Part shown: piece by piece, positions 1 to 11,375 of the stretch
Numbering within the stretch: position 1 is the stretch's first letter
Layout of the letters: the number at the start of each line of letters is the position of its first letter
From: Ophiobolus disseminans
Taxonomy: Eukaryota; Ascomycota; Dothideomycetes; Pleosporales; Phaeosphaeriaceae
Length of the DNA: 64,000 bases
Assembly (NCBI GenBank): GCA_010093685.1
Contig: MU006232.1
Span: 707,427-771,426, forward strand
Direction: 5' to 3'
Notes under the pieces: generated by a model
Seen by the model: only the letters and a program-made list of their open reading frames with translations
Database searches by the model: none
What the model was told of the DNA's origin: nothing
Translations under genes and position numbers: made by a program

Positions 1-957
1 GTCGTATTCAACGTACCGTTCAGACTCGGTGACGGCGAACTTGCGCATTGCGTCGTCGGTGAACTTGGTTTGTGTGCCATACTTCTCCGCTAGCTCCTTG
101 TCGCGGGCTGTTTTCTTCTCTGCTGCCTCCTTGAGCTCCTTCTTGCGCATGACCTCGCCCGACGTAGGATTAGCCTGTAGATGTAGCTTGTTCTTGTCGC
201 CGCGCTCCTGCGTCTCCCAAGCGTAGCGTTGCGCCCTCTCAAACTCCGCCGCGTCTCCGGACGCCTTCATGAAGCCCTCCTCTGCTACCAGCTGGGATGC
301 GCTATCTGATGTGACCCCGCTGTCAACCATTGACCGTGTCTTGGGATCGTATTTGGCCGAGTCGAGGTCGAGGTTCAGAAGATACTTTGCCGTGTCCTCT
401 CGTAATCGCAGGTTTCGTGTCGATGTAGCCTGTTTGCGCCCCATGTCGGTTTCCGCATCGTACTTGTCGCCTTCGTCTTCGTTGTCAGACTTTTCATCAG
501 CTTCCTTCGCCTTCTTCCGAATCTCCTCCAACGCGTTGTACTCTTCGATGACCTCCTCGAAATGGGACGCATCGTAACCGTTCCAGCGATCGCGCTTGGC
601 GTCAAACCCAAGCTGCACGTCCTCGATGACCTCGTCGGCTTCAATGTCCTTGCCCGTGTACTTTGCGCCCACCTTCCGTGGCCGGCTCAAACAGTCCTTC
701 CTCTTATGGGTCATGGCTCCGCAATTCTCGCAAGCGCCTTTCCGGTACTTGGTTGCAGCCGGCCCGCGCTTCTTTCCGCGATCGTACCATTTCGAGTCCT
801 GCTCTTGCTTCTGCAGACGTTGGTGCTCGAGGTAATCGTTCCCGCCCGCCTCGTCGATGGCATAGAAGGGCTTTTTGGAGATGAAGGAGGGGATGTATTC
901 GTTCCGCTCCTTGGCCGCGGCATTCGGGTCGGGCTTGGTGGGCTGGGACGGCGGCAT
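1..957 (-). CDS. SLU7: Pre-mRNA splicing factor Slu7, C-terminus cut off by the window
   Basis: This is a second-step splicing factor that acts in the spliceosome at 3' splice-site choice. The frame runs uninterrupted from the ATG (complement of 955-957) to the window edge, giving 319 codons. The N-terminus carries the family's conserved NEYIPSFISKKPFYA stretch (about residues 19-33). A CCHC zinc knuckle follows at about residues 78-91 (C-x2-C-x4-H-x4-C, in CENCGAMTHKRKDC), then the conserved GKDIEADEV and WNGYD blocks. The remainder is charged and helical, as is usual in Slu7. The ATG is the first in frame and lies 327 bp from the divergent REV3 start, so the two probably share a promoter region. 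The rest of the protein lies left of the window. Confidence 0.93.
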   Translation of the reverse strand, partial: MPPSQPTKPDPNAAAKERNEYIPSFISKKPFYAIDEAGGNDYLEHQRLQKQEQDSKWYDRGKKRGPAATKYRKGACENCGAMTHKRKDCLSRPRKVGAKYTGKDIEADEVIEDVQLGFDAKRDRWNGYDASHFEEVIEEYNALEEIRKKAKEADEKSDNEDEGDKYDAETDMGRKQATSTRNLRLREDTAKYLLNLDLDSAKYDPKTRSMVDSGVTSDSASQLVAEEGFMKASGDAAEFERAQRYAWETQERGDKNKLHLQANPTSGEVMRKKELKEAAEKKTARDKELAEKYGTQTKFTDDAMRKFAVTESERYVEYD

Positions 958-1284
958 GGTGGTGTGGTGAGGTTATACAGGCTGCGTGTTCGGGTGCGGT
1001 GGTTTATCGCGACTGGCGGGAACTTTGGTTGCGGAGCTAGCTCGGTAGGGCTGCAGGACCAAGGCCGCCTTCGCGTCACGGGACTACGTGACGCGACACG
1101 TGCATTCCGGCGCGCTTTTGTTGACCGAGCCTGTCGGGAGCCGCACAACCTTCACTTGTTAGGACGCACTATTTCAACATTTTGAGAGCAGCGCACAGGA
1201 GGATGTGCTTGATGCCCTCTCCCACGCCTCCTTCCACCCCACTCTCGGACACTTGACGATACCAACACTCACTGCATCATCGTT
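958..1284. promoter_or_regulatory. Shared divergent promoter region, SLU7 / REV3
   Basis: These 327 bp separate two divergent start codons. The region is GC-rich and has no clear TATA box. Its boundaries rest only on the two gene models, and no specific factor site was identified. Confidence 0.4.
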
Positions 1285-4200
1285 TTGGATATTGTGGATT
1301 ATGACGCTGCAATCATGGAGCCCTTCCGCTTCCGGCTGAACTGCATCGATCACTACCAGGCGACACCGACACACCTCGATCCAGTCCTGCGTCGCAATGC
1401 AGCGCCGTCGCATCGCAATGGTGCACCTCATGTGCCCATCATCAGAGCGTTCGGCGCAACCGAGACGGGACAGAAAGTGTGTGCGCATATCCACGGCGCG
1501 TTACCCTACCTCTACTTGGAGTACAACGGAAGCCTGGACAAGGATGTTGGTACGCTTCATAGGGACAGCAAGCAGGCTCGGAGCTAACATACGGCAGTCA
1601 ACGCGTACATCTTAGCCCTCCGCGCCTCAATCGACCACGCCCTTGCCGCCACCTACCGCCGAAACCCTTACGACGGTAAGGCCGTCTATGTTGGACACAT
1701 TACATTGGTCAAGGGCGTGCCCTTCTTTGGATACAGTGTTGGATACAAGATCTTCCTCAAGGTCTACATGCTGAACCCCTTCAACATGACGCGCTTCGCA
1801 GATCTGTTGCACCAAGGAGCCATTCTAAACCGCGCCTTCCAGCCGTACGAGAGCCATCTGCAGTACCTCCTCCAGTGGATGTGCGACTACAATCTGTACG
1901 GCTGCGACTACATCAACTGCGCCAAGGTCCTGTTCCGCGGTCCCATTCCAGACAGCGACGAGATAGACATATCCACCCACAAGTGGCATGATGCTTCCAT
2001 TCCAGAGGCCTTCATGGCTGAGGAAGACCAGTACCCGCGCCAAAGTCACTGCACGCTCGAAGTCGATATCTGTGTGCAAGACATACTCAACCGGCACGAG
2101 CTGCAGTACCGACTAATTCATCACGACTTTCTCGAACGATCGAGTCAGATGCCACGAAACCCAGACGACAAATATGTGCCATCTATGGCTGGTCTGTGGA
2201 GGGATGAGACACGTCGTCGCAAGCTTCGTATGGGACTTTCTGATCCGTCCAGCAGCCCATTCCCAGCTGAGGTCTTGGTATCCATGTCTGCCGACCCGCG
2301 AAACAAGGACAAAGGCGGTTGGATACACGAGGAGGAGTATCGTGAGCTTGTTGGAAATTTGATCGACGAGGAAAGCCGTAACAAAGACAGCGTTACTTAT
2401 AACAAGTTTGTGAAGCCCGTCGATGGACAAGACCAACTCAGAACTGCTGTTGAGAGTATTGAAGACCTGTATCCGGAGAATCTCTCAGCCCTACAGCTTC
2501 CCAGGGAAGAAGACGGCCAAAGACTTCCTCCCATCGATCAAGCCGATCCAGAAGAGCAATTGCATGTAAAACCAGACGACGCTATCCAAGGTCAAAGCGA
2601 GGCACTTGTTGAAGCTCCAGTCGAAGACGAGGCAGATGCGGAGGCTCAATCTGACACAGAAGAAGAGCAGTCGCTTGACCCGTTGACAGTGTCCTTACTC
2701 CAAGGCTCCGGAGAGGGAGAGACTGTTGATGAGCTCATCGACGAAGGCATTGACCTTGTCGATCCCAGCGACGATAGTCTCCCAGATGCATCAAATGAGT
2801 CCAGTAAGGCGCGCAAGCGAGCGCTCGAACTAGCTGACCAGGAGTCTCCCAAGCGCCAGCGCATTATGGTTGCTACACAAGGTAGTACCAAACGCGTGTC
2901 ATTCCGAAATATCGTAGAGGCTCAGAGTGCTCAAGACTCGTCTGAATTTGTTGAGGATGGCGCCCCGCGACCCGGCCAGTCTTCACAAGCAAGCATCAAA
3001 GCTCACGGCCTCGGTGGTCCAACCACGCTCTCATTTCCTGTTGTTAAGCACCCAAACGCGCCCGAGACCGTTCTCCGGTTGAGTCAGTCTGGGTACTCAA
3101 ATTCCCAAGACGCTCCAAAGACGCCTGGACATAAGCACCTCACGGTCAAAATCTCACAGCAGAGCCCTATTACCCCTTGGACACATCAGAAAACGTCTCC
3201 CATGTTACCCAGCAGCAGCAGCCCGAAAGGTCATAACGAAGCCCTCGCGTTGACTAAGCAACTGGAGAAGTCTTCCAAGCACCGCAGTCCAACAGTGTAC
3301 TTTAACTCCCTACCACCCTCGCGCGAAGTCGTTGAAAGCACCATGATGCACGCAGGTCTTCCACCCGTTATCCACCAGGATGCCTACTATAGCGCAGAGA
3401 AAGACGTGCCTGATCGAGCCCGAGAGTACGCTGGACGCGAGTTCAAGCTGCAGAGTAAAACGCTGCCATATCTTCCCCCTTTCGATCCAACTGGTAATTC
3501 TCTTGCCAACATTGGTGAGTATCCACTTGTTGTGCTGGACAAGACCAAGGAAAGAACCAAATACAGGAATCGGTCCTACAGGTGTGACCTGCGACACTGG
3601 GAAATCGCCAAGACACCACCCTCTTTCCAGGAAGTCGAGGAATGGATGCGGTTAGAATGCAGCAAGCCAGGATCTACCAGGGCGAAAGGAGGCTCGAAGG
3701 CTGTGACTCCGCCCAAGCCCGTGCACAAGCGTCCCCTTCCGAAGCATCTCTCTCAGGTTGAAGGCCCGACCCAAAAGAATGAACATGGTTTCAAGTATTC
3801 ACAGAAGAAGAAGTCCACTAGTGTCAAGCATGAGGTCCAGTACATGAGCATCATGAGTCTGGAAGTGCACGCAAACTCACGTGGATCTCTGGTGCCCGAT
3901 CCTGCAGAGGACGAAGTGCAATGTATCTTCTATAGCATCCAGGGCGAGGAAAACGCTACCACTGACCGGCCACGCCTTGGCATTTTGTGTCTGTCAGAAG
4001 AAGACGGCATTGCTAAGCGTATTGCGAAGCAGGTCCCAGTCGAGGTCGAGTACGAAGAGGACGAGCTAGATCTCATCAACCGCATCGTAGATATCGTTCG
4101 TCAGTTCGACCCTGATATCCTTGCTGGCTATGAGGTCCACAACAGCTCCTGGGGATACTTGATAGAGCGTGCGCGGATGAAGTACGAGTACAATCTCTGT

Positions 4201-6468
4201 GACGAGATTAGCCGCATGAAGTCGCAGTCTCACGGGAGATTTGGAAAAGAAGCTGACCGATGGGGCTTCACACATACCTCGACTATTCGAATTACTGGTC
4301 GTCACATGATTAATATCTGGAGAGCCATGCGCGGAGAGCTGAACCTACTTCAATATACGATGGAGAACGTTGTATTCCACCTTCTCCACAAGCGTGTACC
4401 GCACTATCAGCACTCAGATTTGACTGGCTGGTACATGAGTTCGAAACCCCGAGACCTTGCAAAGGTGCTGGATCACTTCCTCAACCGCGTTCAGCTCAAT
4501 CTCGAAATTCTCGAAGCTAACGAGACTGTACCACGCACGAGTGAGCAGGCTCGTCTTTTGGGTGTTGACTTCTTCGCAGTTATATCCCGTGGTTCGCAGT
4601 TCAAGGTCGAATCTACCATGTTCCGGATCGCAAAGCCCGAGAACTTCATCCTCATATCGCCAAGCCGCAAGCAGGTTGGTCAGCAGAACGCCCTCGAGTG
4701 TTTGCCCTTGGTCATGGAACCCCAGAGTGCATTCTACTCGAGCCCTGTCCTGGTTCTTGACTTCCAATCGTTATACCCGAGCGTCATGATTGCATACAAC
4801 TACTGTTACTCGACTTGCCTGGGACGGATTGTTAGCTGGCGAGGCCGCAACAAGATGGGGTTCATGGACTTCAAACGCGAGCCTCAGCTGTTGGAGCTTG
4901 TCAAGGACCACATTAACATCGCACCGAATGGCATGATGTACGTCAAGCCTGAGATGCGAAAATCACTATTGGCGAAGATGCTGGGAGAAATCCTAGAGAC
5001 GCGTGTCATGGTTAAGAGTGGGATGAAGGAAGACAAGGATGACAAAACGCTGCAACAACTGCTAAACAACAGACAACTTGCGCTGAAACTACTGGCCAAC
5101 GTCACTTATGGCTATACATCTGCGTCTTTTTCTGGTCGCATGCCATGCTCGGAAATCGCGGACAGCATCGTTCAGACCGGCCGTGAAACCTTGGAGAAGG
5201 CTATCGCGATAATTCACGCGACTGAAAAATGGGGCGCCGAGGTAGTGTACGGAGACACAGATTCGTTGTTCATACACTTGAAAGGCCGCACCAAGGATCA
5301 GGCATTCACAATTGGTGAGGAAATTGCAGCAGCTATCACAGACGCGAACCCTCGACCCATAAAGCTCAAGTTCGAGAAAGTCTACCACCCCTGCGTTCTT
5401 CTCGCAAAGAAACGCTACGTCGGTTTCAAGTATGAGTACCGCAATCAGAAGGAGCCTGACTTCGACGCTAAAGGTATCGAAACGGTGCGGCGAGACGGCA
5501 CGCCCGCCGAACAGAAGATTGAAGAGAAAGCCCTCAAGCTTCTCTTTCGCACAGCAGATCTCAGCCAAGTCAAATCGTACTTCCAAGAACAGTGTATGAA
5601 GATCATGCAAGGTCGAATCTCCATCCAGGACTTCCTTTTCGCTAAAGAAGTCAAATTGGGCACATACAGCGACCGTGGTCCTCCGCCACCAGGTGCTCTT
5701 ATCGCTACGAAACGCATGCTCGCAGACCCACGCACCGAGCCGCAATATGGCGAACGCGTGCCATATGTCGTCATCACCGGCGCACCCGGAGCACGTCTGA
5801 TAGATCGCTGCGTCAGTCCTGAAACACTGTTGCAGAACGATCATCTCGAGCTCGACGCCGAGTACTACATCAACAAGAATCTCATCCCGCCACTCGAGCG
5901 CATTTTCAACCTCGTAGGTGCTAATGTGCGTCAGTGGTTTGATGAAATGCCAAAGGTGCAACGCATACGCAACATTACAATCCCTCTTACCACGAAGCCG
6001 AACGATGGAGCTGTGACGCACCTCAAAAAGACGCTGGAGAGTTACATGAAGTCGTCGTCGTGCATCGTCTGCCGCGCAAAACTCCCACCAACGCCACCAA
6101 CACTCCCTGGCATCGAACTCACCGCCTTCGACCTCCTTCCACTCTGCACACGATGTCTCAAGCGCCCAGCTCGCTCGCTCCTAGCGCTCAAAGACCGCAT
6201 CTGGAAGAGCGAAACCAAAGTCAAAGCCATCGATACAATATGTCGTAGCTGCTCGAAATTGGCGCCAGGCGACGAAATCCGGTGTGACAGCCGCGATTGC
6301 CCCGTCTTCTACACGCGCATAAAAGAGAAATCGAAACTCAACGCCCTGAGAGAAGGCGCCGGCCGAGTCGTTGACATCATGGAAGAGCATGCTGAGGAGG
6401 AAATGAATACGCAGGAGTATGAGCATGCGGGCAGTGAGAGCGTAGAAAGTGAAGACATAGCGTGGTAG
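1285..6468 (+). CDS. REV3: DNA polymerase zeta catalytic subunit Rev3
   Basis: This is the B-family translesion DNA polymerase that extends past lesions together with Rev7. Exon 1 (1285-1549) joins exon 2 (1598-6468) across a 48-nt intron (donor GTACGC, branch CTAAC, acceptor CAG), giving 1711 residues. The N-terminal domain carries FRFRLNCIDHYQ and VPIIRAFG, as in yeast Rev3. A long disordered, acidic linker follows (about residues 300-600), then an exonuclease-like fold without clear proofreading acids. Polymerase motif A is DFQSLYPSVMIAYN (about 1143), followed by NVTYGYTSASFSGR. Motif C is YGDTDSLF (about 1306), and KKRYVG comes after it. The C-terminus has paired Cys clusters (from about 1577 and 1637) that in the family bind zinc and a 4Fe-4S cluster. 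The ATG at 1315, ten codons on, is an equally possible start. The gene is intact. Confidence 0.95.
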
Positions 6469-6515
6469 ATATCGCCCCGAGACCTAGTTGAATAAACCAC
6501 CAACCAATTACTCCT

Positions 6516-6958
6516 TCATTTCTCCAAAAACGTATAACACGCCTTAATCCTGCCCCCCACAATCGTCAATACATCCCATCCCACCAATTTCACATCCTCC
6601 CTACTCGCCCCAACGCCCCACTTCACACGCGTGACCCACGTATCGCTCTCGTCATCGTGCTGAAGACACTCGACCTCGCCTGTGCCACGCTATCAGCCCA
6701 TCCACACTCATCATCCATGTAACACTCACTCAGTTCGAAAAATTCATCTCTCTCGCTTCCCATGCTCAAGATGCGATCTACCATGCCGCTGATTGCGTCG
6801 TGCGTTTTAAATACGCCGAGCGGGTCGACGAAGAGTGCATCTCCGCTGGACACCCAGAGCGATGCGATGGTGGCTAGGCGCGTTGGTATGTGGCGCTCGC
6901 TGAAGATGGCGGAGAGGTTGAGGGATGTGAGCTGCGTGGCGCGGGAGTGGGATGTCAT
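6516..6958 (-). CDS. SnoaL/NTF2-like small protein, 130 aa
   Basis: Exon 1 (6730-6958) joins exon 2 (6516-6679) across a 50-nt intron with donor GTGAGT, branch CTGAT and acceptor CAG, giving 130 residues. The pattern is that of a SnoaL-like cone-shaped fold: an N-terminal helix, then LATIASLWVSSGDALFVDPL and GVFKTHDAISGMV, which match the usual ASLW...ALFVDP...G..AI..MV layout. After the intron the frame gives WVTRVKWGVG and a strand-rich end, VVGG-type turn then CYTFLEK. Family members include hydroxylases, cyclases and non-enzymatic binding proteins, so no reaction is assigned. It is convergent with REV3, with only 47 bp between the two stop codons, so transcripts may overlap. The first in-frame ATG was used. 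Confidence 0.72.
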
Positions 6959-7294
6959 TGTGTGGAGAAGTGGTGGGAAGGAAAGTAGGATGGTATATAA
7001 GGAAGAGGGGAGGGATATAGGGGGCTGATGGAGTTGCTAGATAGGATTGGAAGGCGGATGAGTAAGCGGGTAAAGATGAGAGTAAGCAGGGAGAGAAAGG
7101 GTCCTAGCTTGTTTGGGGAAGAGGAGGGGCTTGCTTGTGCAGATCTGGTGGCGCAAGGGTAGGGAATGTGTTTGAGAGAGATATCGAGTGTATAATATGT
7201 TGTTTGTATTTCGTCGTGGCATTTATCGTGGTGCCCAAACTTCCCACCCTTACAACAGCTATCAAGCTACCCAGTATTCCGCCCATGAACCCAT
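6959..7294. other. Intergenic spacer
   Basis: This spacer lies upstream of the SnoaL-like gene and downstream of the MARVEL-like gene. It is purine-rich on the plus strand (GGAAGAGG-type runs around 6970-7130). No gene or clear site is seen. Confidence 0.4.
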
Positions 7295-8405
7295 CTAATC
7301 TTCAAGCACCATGCGATGTCCCCCGATACCTTCGTGCGACACATCGGACGTTGAATCCATGATGACCACCGTGGGATTCCCAATTTGGTCCACCCGCTCA
7401 GCCACCGTTTCCATATGCGGTCGGTGAACGTTCAGTAGCTCTAGGTAGTATCCGACACCCATCGTCTGTGTCTCCTCAGCAGACCAGTATCGTTCCGGAC
7501 TGAAAAGAGCTGTACCAGGGGAAGCATAGAAGTCGCCGTCGCCAGGTGAGGGGTCTGGTAAGACGGGCTGTGCGTTTGATCGCGGGGGTAATGGGGCGTA
7601 GGGCCAGGAATCGGCTGGTGTGTGGACGGGTTGCGGAATGGCTGGATTGCTATTTTGTGTAGTCAATGGACGGAACTGATGTGAGGATGCGGAGAGTTGC
7701 TGTGGGTGTGTGCGCGATGGGGCTGTTGGCTCAATAGACTGAGGGTGGATCTGCCAGAGGACCAAGTATGTAGCGATGAACCAAAGGATCCTGCGAGATG
7801 TTAGCTAGAGCGTGGCTAGTTGCACTAGGTCCTGCTTACAGCTCGAGCGCGGCTAGTACGACTCCTGCAACCAGAGTCCCATAGTATGTCTTGTGTGTAC
7901 TTATCCGCATCGCCAATGCGTCGTGCCCCTCGTATGGTGCGCAAGAGTACTCATAGAGGCCAGAGGTACATGCGGGTCCTTGCCATGATCCTTGAACATG
8001 TGTCAGAGGTGGAAAACTTTTAGAACGTATGGACCAACTTACCAGCCAGGTGTACGAGCAGTGCGAGGTCAATCGCCCAAAAGATAAGCATCCAGACCTG
8101 GCAGGCCACAACAATGCAAGGAGCCCAGAAGTCTCGAAACCACACGCTTGACCCGATCAGATAGGCGCATACCACAAGGGTGCAAATGCACTTTGGAAGT
8201 CAGTCGGTTGAGCCAGAGAACGTTAGTGCTGAGGTGAACTCACTGCAATGACAGAGTACACCACAACGTCATTTGAAGAGTGATGAACTCCATAAGCACT
8301 GAGGCCCAGAATTATGATAGTGAGAAGTAGCTGCGCAGTGTGAATGAGCGTCGAAATAAGATGTGATCCCGCTAAAGCCGATGTCTGACTCGCCGTGTCG
8401 CTCAT
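7295..8405 (-). CDS. MARVEL-like four-helix membrane protein with long tail, 318 aa
   Basis: There are four exons: 8244-8405, 8043-8190, 7840-7990 and 7295-7790. The introns have donors GTGAGT, GTAAGT and GTAAGC, branches CTGAC, CTGAC and CTAAC, and AG acceptors; the sum is 957 nt. Helix 1 is LLLTIIILGLSAYGV, helix 2 starts ICTLVVCAYLIG, helix 3 includes IVVACQVWMLIFWAIDLALL, and helix 4 spans GTLVAGVVLAALEL-ILWFIATYLVLW. This spacing is typical of fungal MARVEL/membrane-associating proteins. The loop between helices 3 and 4 holds conserved-type cysteines (GPACTSG, YSCAPYEG). A proline/serine-rich cytosolic tail of about 145 residues follows. Function is unknown; relatives sit at plasma-membrane or vesicle tight-packing sites. 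An upstream in-frame ATG at 8471 would add 22 residues, but the start at 8405 puts helix 1 at the usual distance. Confidence 0.72.
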
Positions 8406-9515
8406 TTTTCGAACTTGTGCGATGGAGTCGTCGCTGCTGTCGGATGACCAGGCAAAATTAGCACAAAGCAAAGCGGGTGTGGTGTTGTATAAGAGACAGA
8501 GACGGCTATGGGTAACGCTGCGTTCTTATCCAGCTGTTTACGGCGAAAGCGTCCATCGGGGTCTCAGATGGTTTGTCTTGAGCCGTCTCGCCCGCTCTGC
8601 TGCCTGTGCGATGAAAGGAAATGTGAGACCTGAGGCTAGATCTCACGCGGATCGCATCCGTTAGTTTGTTTATTTCATCAGCCGCGGTCTTTCCCCAGAT
8701 TTTGATCTGGCATAGATGCTGCGCTTCGGACGATGGCAAAGGGTATACGTAGGTACCGTAGGTTGAGGAGGAAAGCCATGTGATCCTGGCATGCCCTCCT
8801 TGGCTACACCCTCCCCACAATGACGCTACATGCTCTCTCCTCTCGTGCTTTGGCCGGTGGTGAAAAGGAGAGCCTGGTGTTTGCTGTGTCTGGGCCGCAT
8901 GAAGAGGATGTCTTGGGCGGCTGGTTCTCAGGCTCCGTGGCGGTGTGATGACTCATTTTCACCAGAATCATGACGTGCCGATGAAGATTTCAGGTCTGTA
9001 AATTATCATTAAGATTGGTTTCCGCCTATGCTGATGGCAGATGTCTGGTCGCGTGGTCGTGCATGGTGCGATACGCACAAGAGAAGACCAACGCTAAGAC
9101 CAGCACTAGGACCAACACAGTTAGGAGATATGGATCTCTGTTGGTCTGAAGCCGAGCTGTTCGTAACAAGACCTGCATCCAAGATAGCCGCTTCGGCGAC
9201 CGACTTGAGAGCTCAATACACTCGTTGAACAGTTATTTACAATGCTCAAGAGACTGCCGCCTCCCCTCTTGCGCCCAAAACGCCACCTGCATCCCTGCTC
9301 AACCTGGGCGAGCCGTCGAACAATGGCAACGTGGTTTTCTTCAATGAGAAGACAGAGCAGTCTGCATCTATACTACGTTATCATATTCTCTGTCGCGGGA
9401 TGACTTACTTACCTGCTACTCCTATTCTCGTGCGCTTCCAAGCGCTATCCCACCGACACTCACTCAAACCACGGTGAGTCCCGTAGCAAACCAACAGTTC
9501 ACATTGAACACAAGA
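8406..9515. other. Intergenic region without a supported gene
   Basis: Only short ORFs without recognisable composition are present. A splice-like AGCAG|GTAAGTAAG junction occurs on the minus strand near 9410 and could be a 3' exon of the WSC gene downstream, but the connecting frame could not be established. Confidence 0.35.
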
Positions 9516-11375
9516 TCATAGCAGAGCACATGCATTTGAGCACACAGAAGAAGAAGATGGACGTACCAATTTTGTTCTAGCTGAGTCTGACGGGTTCTCC
9601 CAGAATATGACTCTGGAATAGTCCCCTACCCCACGTTCGCTACAAATTTGATCTGGGAATTCACGACAGGGGTGAACACATTCCTCTTCTTCGGCTGATT
9701 CTGTTGAAGGCAATACGCCAAAGCATCGGCATGTGCCATCTGTGAATATCGCTGCGTACTTCCAATTTTTACCGTCTCCTTCAATTTTGCAGGAAAGGGT
9801 GCACTCTTCCGGAGTCCTGGACCGAGCACCATCGTCATAATACCAACTGGCTACGGCTTTTGAATCGAGTTCTTCGTTTAGAACGGTAACGCATTGGCTA
9901 CGCTTCCATGGGACAGTACCTGGGAGGATGAACGGTAGGGAAGTAGGATCAGTCTCCTCAATCGGGTTCCTGTTTACGGTTCGTCAGTACACGGTGTATT
10001 GAACATATTGACCTTCATCGTTTGAAGTTTCCCCACCGCAAGGCTCTGTTGCAAATGGGGCAGAGCATGGTAGATTACATCTCTCAACAGAAAGCTGGAA
10101 GTACTGGGGCATTGCATCGCTGCAATAGCAAACAGAGTTGTACAAGGCTGCTTGTGGATAATCTTTTTCGTCTTGAGCACAAGCTTCAATGCACAGGCCT
10201 TGTGGAGTCAGTTAATTCCAGTTCCATAAGTTAGGCATATACCACTCACCGGCACTACCCGCATTTGGAACCTGCTTGATGTTGTGCATCTCCATGTCTG
10301 CGTCTGCCCACACATAGCAGCCCTTGTGAAACCAACCTGTACGTAGCCCATTGTTTGGAGGGGCGATGGTAAGGTCGAGGCTGTACACCGAGACGTACCA
10401 GTTGGCTAATCCCATGCCGCCACATGCCTGGCCTGGGGAGCCAGGACACTGTACTGCGCAATACAAGTCGGCCAACTTTGTCTCTGCGAGAGGCGGGTTC
10501 TTGTAGCAGAAGCAGTCGCTGCCCAGTAACCCTGCGTAGAAATAAGAACCCATGTCCTTGCAGTTTGCAGTGCAGAGGTCCGGAGAATTCTGGGGATTAA
10601 TGATGTCGTAGCCAGAGGTCCAACCTTCCGCAAGCGCAAGGTACGTAAACTCTTTCGCCGGGAAGCAACCTTCGTATTTCCAGTCTGAGGGGGCGGGATC
10701 AGCGATGGTTGGGGGCTCGTATCCATTGTCTCCTCGCATACACACTGTCAGTGTGGGAGAGTCTGAGCTACCGCCACCGCAAATCTGATTAAAATAAGTC
10801 TCATCCAGCTCATAACCGAAGCATAAAGCCTCGCATGTCTGTGAGGGTTCTTCTTCTGAAATGTAATCTCAGAAATAGTAGCAAGTATCTTCACGGAGGC
10901 CCGCGTAGGTGAAATACCCGAATAGTCCATTAAAAGAACAGCTCCAGGTACAGAGGTCCGCGCTCATGATTGGAGGTGATGATAACTCAACTTCTCCTAG
11001 TAGTACTTTCTCGTTGGCGCTCTTGATGAAACGCTTTCCATCGAAACAGCCTGCATAAGTCCAGCCCGTGGGATTGCCAACCTGAGGATCGAGAGGATCG
11101 CGGTCTTGGCGACGTTGCAAGATGCTAGATGATCCGTGGTCATCTTGTGCAGGCACGGAGGGTACGACTCGAATCGGGGCGGTATCGGCGAAGAACTTGA
11201 CGAAGTTGAATCGGGCCAAGTTCGCAGGCAAATGGTCTGCCAGGTGGAATCGTCGCGGAGCACCGGGTTCGTCGTTCGGGAGACGTTCGGCGCGAACGTC
11301 AGTTGCACTAACTCCAACCCCCAGTGGTTGAAGCAGCGCAGCCGCGGCGAGAACGCAGCGGAGCACTCGTCCCAT
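9516..11375 (-). pseudogene. Secreted WSC-repeat protein interrupted by two in-frame TGA codons
   Basis: One frame encodes a signal peptide (MGRVLRCVLAAAALLQPLGV...) and four WSC-type cysteine-rich units, a fungal extracellular carbohydrate-binding fold. Unit 1 starts near GWTYAGCF, unit 2 near WKYEGCFPAKEF, unit 3 at GWFHKGCY and unit 4 near QCVTVLNEELD. A clean 51-nt intron (10199-10249; GTGAGT, CTGAC, AAG) lies in unit 3. Two stops sit in the same frame: TGA at 10869-10871 inside unit 1, and TGA at 9984-9986 just after unit 3. Coding similarity continues in frame after both. Removing 10856-10894 (39 nt, GT...AG) would also skip the first stop, but it would delete the unit's CxC loop and is very short for an intron. 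After unit 4 a GTACGT donor (9561-9566) suggests one more 3' exon. An intact gene with unusual splicing or a sequence error cannot be excluded. Confidence 0.55.

Noticed and set aside
5089..6021. 310-codon antisense ORF inside REV3
   Set aside because: Antisense shadow of conserved polymerase sequence, with no independent support.
9939..9986. 48-nt intron to explain the second TGA in the WSC gene
   Set aside because: The required donor is GTTCAA, far from consensus, although the frame would fit.
10856..10894. 39-nt intron to explain the first TGA in the WSC gene
   Set aside because: Shorter than usual ascomycete introns, lacks a good branch site, and would remove a segment that aligns with the CxC loop of the next WSC unit.
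11156..11182. GACTCGAATC-type stretch as a tRNA B box
   Set aside because: No A box or acceptor stem at the right distance, and it lies inside the WSC coding frame.
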